Source: a virus. Taken from it: DNA of 45,027 nucleotides. A program made the position numbers and the translations under genes. This document shows, in pieces, positions 41,183 to 45,027 of the stretch (its first letter is position 1; each line of letters begins with the position of its first letter). The stretch spans positions 1 through 45,027 of the IMG/VR virus record IMGVR_UViG_3300022693_001595, one strand, 5' to 3'. The notes beneath the pieces are model-generated. The model saw only the letters and a program-made list of their open reading frames with translations, ran no database searches and was not told the DNA's origin.

Positions 41183-41575
41183 ATGAATAGAGTAATAAAG
41201 TTTCGCGTTTGGGATGGTAAGGAAATGCTATACCCATCAGCCATGAACCCTGCGATAACTATAGCTCCTGAGTGTGATGATAGTTCTCTTATATATGTAT
41301 TAGAATGGGATGCGGATGGTGATATGGAAACCGCAAAGATTTCCGTTATTAATGGTGCGTGTATGCAGTTTACAGGGTTAACCGATAATAACGGTGTTGA
41401 TATTTATGAAGGAGATATTATTGAGAGGAAATTAAATTGCATGATTGACAAAGGAAATATTACCGAAGAAGTTAATTTTTCTCATGGTAAATTTAACTCT
41501 GGTGATGCAGATTTACATAATATCATTAAATTATTTAATGGCGTTGTTATAGGTAATATTCACGAAAATAATTAA
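41183..41575 (+). CDS. YopX family protein
   Basis: This 130-residue protein opens RVIKFRVWDGKEMLYP and has MQFTGLTDNNGVDIYEGDII, the two signature segments of YopX, a small beta-barrel-like family found in phages and prophages. The function is unknown. AGGGGA lies upstream of the ATG. Confidence 0.9.
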   Translation: MNRVIKFRVWDGKEMLYPSAMNPAITIAPECDDSSLIYVLEWDADGDMETAKISVINGACMQFTGLTDNNGVDIYEGDIIERKLNCMIDKGNITEEVNFSHGKFNSGDADLHNIIKLFNGVVIGNIHENN

Positions 41576-41603
41576 TTACAACACATATATAGGCGGATAA
41601 AGA

Positions 41604-41861
41604 ATGAAAATTAAAACAAACGATCAAGGCGTAACTTTTGAGAAAAGCAAAACGGTAGAATTTCATTTAACACAAGAGCAATTAGCTAAAGCTTTTTGGG
41701 AAATGGATAGTTACAGCCAAGCTTTATTTTTTAATCATATAGCTAAACTTGCAGAAGGCTCAACGCTTAACTTTCAGTTACAGCACATAGTTGACGAAAA
41801 AGTATTCGTTGGTGGTAAAAAAGTATTTAAAACAATCGCTGACTATGCTGAGCAGTTTTAA
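41604..41861 (+). CDS. Hypothetical protein
   Basis: An 85-residue protein. KTVEFHLTQEQLAKAFWEMDS, then SQALFFNHIAKLAEGSTLN (polar end). It looks like a small alpha/beta protein; no family recognised. It lies between YopX and the Dam-type methylase. Confidence 0.65.
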   Translation: MKIKTNDQGVTFEKSKTVEFHLTQEQLAKAFWEMDSYSQALFFNHIAKLAEGSTLNFQLQHIVDEKVFVGGKKVFKTIADYAEQF

Positions 41862-41905
41862 CACAACGCTATCAATCATAGCGCTTAACTAAAAGGATAA
41901 TAGAG

Positions 41906-42484
41906 ATGAGTATAGAAAATAGTTTATGTACCAAAGATGTTATTAGTTCTGATTTAGATGCTGATATGAAAAATAGTTGGGGTACGGATCCTGTGATATT
42001 TAATGCAATGAACAAAGAGTTTAATTTTGGGTTGGATGCTGCAGCTAATAAAGATAATCATAAATGTAAGTGGTACCTAACTAAAGAAACTAATTCATTA
42101 ACGCTTAATTGGGCTGATTCAATGGATCGTTACGATAGAACTTATCCAGTTAAAATTAATAGAACTGTATGGATCAACCCTCCGTATGGTAAAGGATTAA
42201 TTAAACAGTTTATGCAGAAATGTATTGAACAAAAAGAATTAGGCGTAACTTCTGTTTTATTGGTGCCTGCAACTTTAGATGCTCAATGGTTGCCGATCAA
42301 TGAAATATCTGAAATTAGAATTGTTACAGGTGGTCGATTAAGTTTTTATCATCCTGAAACCAATAAAAAGGTTAACGGAAATACTAAAGGATCCATGTTT
42401 GTAATATTCAGACCTTCAAAAATGCCTTGTATCGTAAGAATGATTGATAGAAATGAATTGTTAAAGTTAGGTACCAACAAATAA
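41906..42484 (+). CDS. dam: Phage Dam-type N6-adenine methyltransferase
   Basis: The 192-residue protein has GTDPVIFNAMNKEFNFGLDAA at 26-46, CKWYLTKETNSLTLNW, and WINPPYGKG at about 89-97 (NPPY catalytic motif), the pattern of the phage-type Dam family. It should methylate adenine in GATC. GATC sites are not avoided in this genome; three lie within the first 170 bases. It differs from the MT-A70 enzyme at 37803. Confidence 0.9.
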   Translation: MSIENSLCTKDVISSDLDADMKNSWGTDPVIFNAMNKEFNFGLDAAANKDNHKCKWYLTKETNSLTLNWADSMDRYDRTYPVKINRTVWINPPYGKGLIKQFMQKCIEQKELGVTSVLLVPATLDAQWLPINEISEIRIVTGGRLSFYHPETNKKVNGNTKGSMFVIFRPSKMPCIVRMIDRNELLKLGTNK

Positions 42485-42486
42485 AA

Positions 42487-42514
42487 AGCCGCTAAGCAAT
42501 AAAACTTAACGGCT
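42487..42514 (+). terminator. Hairpin after dam, weak terminator or processing site
   Basis: AGCCGCTAAG can pair with CTTAACGGCT with one mismatch, around an eight-base loop. No T-run follows, so it may slow or process the transcript rather than end it. Confidence 0.45.
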
Positions 42515-42563
42515 ACAACGCAAAACATACTAATTAGCCATAATCAGTCAGGGGATAATAGCA

Positions 42564-42947
42564 ATGATCACATCTAAAACACAAGTTAAACCAATTAACG
42601 GATTTATGTTGGTGGCAGGATTTAACCTTACACCTAAAGTAAAGCCTAATCCTGAAGTTAAAGTTGCAACTAAAGCTGAAAAAGAAGCCAAAACAAAGCA
42701 AAACAGAATCAGGTTAACCAATAACATCAAGCGCCAAAAGAAAATGGTTCTAGGTGTTTTTAATGGAATAAATACAACTGATAAAGCAAAAGAAGTTTCA
42801 AATATGTCAAGCTTACCGTTGTTAAGAATGTATTTTAAACGCCTTTCTGATGATGGTTATTTATCTAAAATTAAAGCTTTAAGAAGTCGAGAATATACTT
42901 ATTCAGTAACCGAAAAAGGGATTGAATTTATAGGTGGTGAAAAATGA
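42564..42947 (+). CDS. Winged-helix DNA-binding protein
   Basis: This 127-residue protein has a basic, disordered N-terminal half (KVATKAEKEAKTKQNRIRL), then a winged-helix domain from about residue 65: FNGINTTDKAKEVSNMSS, PLLRMYFKRLSDDGYLSKI, and the wing EYTYSVTEKGIEF. Wing and TEKG motifs are typical of MarR/PadR-like regulators. In the early operon it may act on middle genes. Confidence 0.7.
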   Translation: MITSKTQVKPINGFMLVAGFNLTPKVKPNPEVKVATKAEKEAKTKQNRIRLTNNIKRQKKMVLGVFNGINTTDKAKEVSNMSSLPLLRMYFKRLSDDGYLSKIKALRSREYTYSVTEKGIEFIGGEK

Positions 42948-43156
42948 AAGCATCAAAGATAATTAGTCAATCATGTTGTGGTCAGGGTTTGCCTATTGAT
43001 GCAACAAAGCCAAAACTTGTTGTTATGGTTGAAAACATTGAACGCGAAAATGAAAGGCTTATTGTTGAATTGGCTGAATTGAATGAAGCTAAAAAGAATC
43101 GATTTACTTTCTTTGTTTGTTTCTGGTTCTTTTTTTGTTTGCTGGTTATTACCTAA
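42944..43156 (+). CDS. Small membrane-anchored coiled-coil protein
   Basis: A 70-residue protein. A helix with KLVVMVENIERENERLIVELAELNEAKK (in part: RENERLIVELAELNEAKK) is followed by a hydrophobic end (FTFFVCFWFFFCLLVIT) that would sit in the inner membrane as a C-terminal anchor. It overlaps the preceding stop by four bases and the DUF1367 start by one. Role unknown. Confidence 0.65.
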   Translation: MKASKIISQSCCGQGLPIDATKPKLVVMVENIERENERLIVELAELNEAKKNRFTFFVCFWFFFCLLVIT

Positions 43157-43743
43157 TGGCTGAAGTTAATTTCATAAAAACATCAACTGGCCTTGTTCCG
43201 GTATCTGAAGCTGATAAAGAAATTTATGATAAGTGGAAACTTGGCCGCGTTATTTGTGGCAAGTTTACGCAATCAAGGAACTATAAATATCATAAAAAAT
43301 TCTTCGGCCTGTTGAATTTGGCATTCAATTATTATGAACCCTCTTCCGGTGTTTTAACTAACGATGAAAAGCGCATTGCAACAAAGATATTTCAAACGCT
43401 TGATTCAGCTTCAAAAGGTAGCGGCGTAATGCTTGATTGGGGGCGTGAGTTCATGAGGACTGAAAGCCAGTTAAGAAAATCACAAATAGAAAACATTCAA
43501 AAAGCCTTTGAACCATTCCGCGAAGAAATGACTATTGCCGCCGGATATTATGACGAGGTGAGGACACCTGTAGGTATTAAAAAATACGCGCGTTCAATAT
43601 CCTTTGCTTCAATGGATGAACTGCAATTCCGTGAGCTATACAAGGCTTTATTCAACACGCTTTGGCGTTTCGTCCTATCAAGATACTTTAAAAATGAAGC
43701 TGAAGCTGAAGATGCTGCTTTGATGATGTTAAATTACGTTTAA
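43156..43743 (+). CDS. DUF1367 family protein
   Basis: The ATG at 43156 overlaps the previous stop (TAATG); upstream in-frame starts encode part of the membrane gene. The 195-residue protein has FIKTSTGLVPVSEADKEIYDKWKLG (in part: STGLVPVSEADKEIYDKW), SRNYKYHKKFFGLLNLAF and ARSISFASMDELQFRELYK, matching DUF1367. This family lies in nin-like regions of lambdoid phages and may bind DNA in recombination; no function is proven. Confidence 0.85.
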   Translation: MAEVNFIKTSTGLVPVSEADKEIYDKWKLGRVICGKFTQSRNYKYHKKFFGLLNLAFNYYEPSSGVLTNDEKRIATKIFQTLDSASKGSGVMLDWGREFMRTESQLRKSQIENIQKAFEPFREEMTIAAGYYDEVRTPVGIKKYARSISFASMDELQFRELYKALFNTLWRFVLSRYFKNEAEAEDAALMMLNYV

Positions 43744-43827
43744 TTATCAATAGGTTGTCTGGTCGGAGCAGAGAATTCAATAAAGTGTGGTTTAATAGGT
43801 TCATCAAAAACAACCTAAGGCGATTAC

Positions 43828-43995
43828 ATGAAAAAACAACGCCCTTTTTTACACGAAAATAAAGATAATTTAAAACCTATGTTTGTTTATTCTGCTAATA
43901 GCTTATTTGATATAAATAGCATTCTTGGCAATAAATCAAAAGTCTACCACGCAACATTACAATCAGGTTTATTGATTGTTTTTTACAAGGATTAA
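43828..43995 (+). CDS. Small hypothetical protein
   Basis: A 55-residue protein starting MKKQRPFLHENKDNLKP, with CTAAGG eight bases upstream. It is polar at first and strand-rich at the end (YHATLQSGLLIVFYKD). It lies three bases before the phosphohistidine-domain gene. The 84-base gap before it contains a long-range inverted repeat (AGGTTGT / ACAACCT). Confidence 0.6.
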   Translation: MKKQRPFLHENKDNLKPMFVYSANSLFDINSILGNKSKVYHATLQSGLLIVFYKD

Positions 43996-43997
43996 TC

Positions 43998-45027
43998 ATG
44001 AATGTTAATTTTACAGTTGAGGGTGATTTTATTACTGATCACTTTCGCTCCCTTATTCGTGAAGAAAATTATCGTGGTGCAATTGATGATTTAAAATCTT
44101 CCATGATTGGAATGAATAGCGATCAGGCTATTGAAATTCTTTCAGGTAAAGCACAATTAACAAAAGATAATTTCTTTGTTGAAGATGATAAATATAAATG
44201 TGACGAATGGTTAAGGAAACAATACTTTCCTTATTTTTATAATGTTGTTTACCGTAATAAAAAGTTTTATAAGGCTTATGGCGAAGTTAAAAGCCTTAAC
44301 AAGAGTGATGTTGATGTGGCAATGGGTTTGCACAAGTATGAAACATTACCATTTGACAAAGGCGGTCTTGATTACTGCTTAAACTTCAATAGCCAACGTG
44401 CAGAGACATATTTAAAAAACTTTGGTGACATTGCCGTGTTTACTGAAAGTGGTCACAAGTGGCTTTTAATGCAGGAAGTTAATGTTGATTACCCTATTTG
44501 GCTAAAAGGCGAAGAACTAAACCACGTTGTTGATTTATTAATGAGAGATAGCTATTCATTTGATGGTTCTGATCTTGATGAAATTGAAGAAATACGAAAA
44601 CTTGTAGAAGCTGAAAGAAGCGCTGAAATGTATGACATAGCAGGAGGAAACGCATTAAATCAATTAGGTATTGATGTTGACGCAATGAATACCAATGCAA
44701 TGATCCAATCCACTAACGTTGTTGATGAATACCTTAAAGATTCTAGAAAAGTAGATATGATCAATGAATCTGATGGTGGTTGGGATCATATTAAATCGGC
44801 AATAAGCGCACAATCTGAAAATCATGGCGGTTGGTTGACGTTAAAAAATTCTTACAACAAAGCTGAATATACAATACCTAAAAACCCATTTTATCGTTGG
44901 GTGTTATCTGAATCAACGATGTACGACTCGATTGAATGGAAATGTGTTAGCCCTCGCGGATCAAAAATGGGCGGTGACGATCCAAACCACACTGATTGGT
45001 GGTTATTTACTGGCTTAGAATTAGGTG
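43998..45027 (+). CDS. 5' part of phosphohistidine (PEP-utilising mobile domain) protein
   Basis: The ATG at 43998 starts a 498-residue protein whose frame runs off the window and continues at base 3. The N-terminal half (about residues 1-300) is not a known kinase: there is no ATP-grasp loop or PEP-binding barrel. It has DEWLRKQYFPYFYNVVYRNK, an acidic helical region (DLDEIEEIRKLVEAERSAEM) and, before the junction, SENHGGWLTLKNSYNKAEY. The histidine domain is at 370-470 (see the entry at 3-611). The unit may accept phosphate from a host or separate enzyme, or it may bind a host phosphocarrier. Confidence 0.75.
   Translation, partial: MNVNFTVEGDFITDHFRSLIREENYRGAIDDLKSSMIGMNSDQAIEILSGKAQLTKDNFFVEDDKYKCDEWLRKQYFPYFYNVVYRNKKFYKAYGEVKSLNKSDVDVAMGLHKYETLPFDKGGLDYCLNFNSQRAETYLKNFGDIAVFTESGHKWLLMQEVNVDYPIWLKGEELNHVVDLLMRDSYSFDGSDLDEIEEIRKLVEAERSAEMYDIAGGNALNQLGIDVDAMNTNAMIQSTNVVDEYLKDSRKVDMINESDGGWDHIKSAISAQSENHGGWLTLKNSYNKAEYTIPKNPFYRWVLSESTMYDSIEWKCVSPRGSKMGGDDPNHTDWWLFTGLELG
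44884..45027. repeat. Right copy of 144-bp terminal overlap
   Basis: Identical to bases 1-144. It shows the ends of the contig are the same molecule position. The frame of the gene at 43998 passes through it without change, so there is no real break in that gene. Confidence 0.95.

Noticed and set aside
43744-43827. Inverted repeat AGGTTGT / ACAACCT in the gap after DUF1367
   Set aside because: The arms are only seven bases and about 50 bases apart, too weak to call a terminator or structured RNA by eye.
1-45027. Signs of lysogeny: integrase, CI repressor, attachment site
   Set aside because: No recombinase with a catalytic tyrosine or serine set and no repressor with a peptidase domain was recognised. 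The Cro-like and RHH proteins alone do not show a temperate life style.
1-45027. tRNA genes, CRISPR arrays, diversity-generating repeats
   Set aside because: No cloverleaf with a T-loop motif, no regularly spaced repeats, and no reverse transcriptase were seen.

Overview
This window is the complete genome of a tailed double-stranded DNA phage with a long tail (siphovirus type), given as a circular contig opened inside a gene. Bases 1-144 are repeated exactly at 44884-45027, so the unique sequence is 44,883 bp and the gene at 43998 continues across the junction to 611. The DNA is AT-rich and densely coded. I see no integrase, CI-type repressor, rRNA, tRNA or CRISPR array. The M15 peptidase endolysin, NinG, DUF1367, DUF551, YopX and Dam families, together with marine-type beta-propeller tail proteins, suggest a Gram-negative, probably marine, gammaproteobacterial host. 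That host call is inference.

Layout. (1) 40922 to 2336 across the junction, + strand: an early/middle operon with YopX, a Dam-type methylase, a winged-helix protein, DUF1367, a PEP-utilising-enzyme (phosphohistidine) domain protein, zinc-ribbon proteins and NinG, read from a strong sigma70-type promoter at 40862-40889. A BNR_4-type propeller (2424-3554) follows. (2) 3609-32337, mostly - strand: the late region. From upstream to downstream in transcription it holds lysis (M15 endolysin, alpha/beta-hydrolase, membrane proteins, holin), small and large terminase, portal, MuF protein, protease-scaffold, cement protein, capsid, connectors, tail terminator, tube, tail chaperones with a -1 frameshift, tape measure, and tip and receptor-binding proteins. 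(3) Three + strand islands lie inside the late region at about 11243-13376, 14359-15276 and 23464-24696, each with its own promoter. They behave like morons. (4) 32435-35221, - strand: small proteins, then a DUF1351-like protein and an ERF annealing protein. (5) 35439-36991, + strand: a Cro-like regulator to a single-strand binding protein (SSB). (6) 37055-40767, - strand: a ribbon-helix-helix protein, DUF1376 replication protein, DnaB-type helicase and MT-A70 methylase.

How it fits together. The divergent region at 40768-40921, with a perfect 16-bp palindrome between the ribbon-helix-helix gene and the early + operon, is the likeliest early switch. A second divergent region at 35222-35438 separates recombination from the Cro/SSB operon. 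ERF and SSB lie in opposite operons but end in the same kind of C-terminal module, which suggests a shared partner. Two different adenine methylases point to evasion of restriction. The most unusual items are the phosphohistidine-domain protein, the shared ERF/SSB tail, the inverted moron islands with duplicated promoters and duplicated zinc-ribbon first genes, and an island coding a papain-like and a 2OG-oxygenase-like protein.
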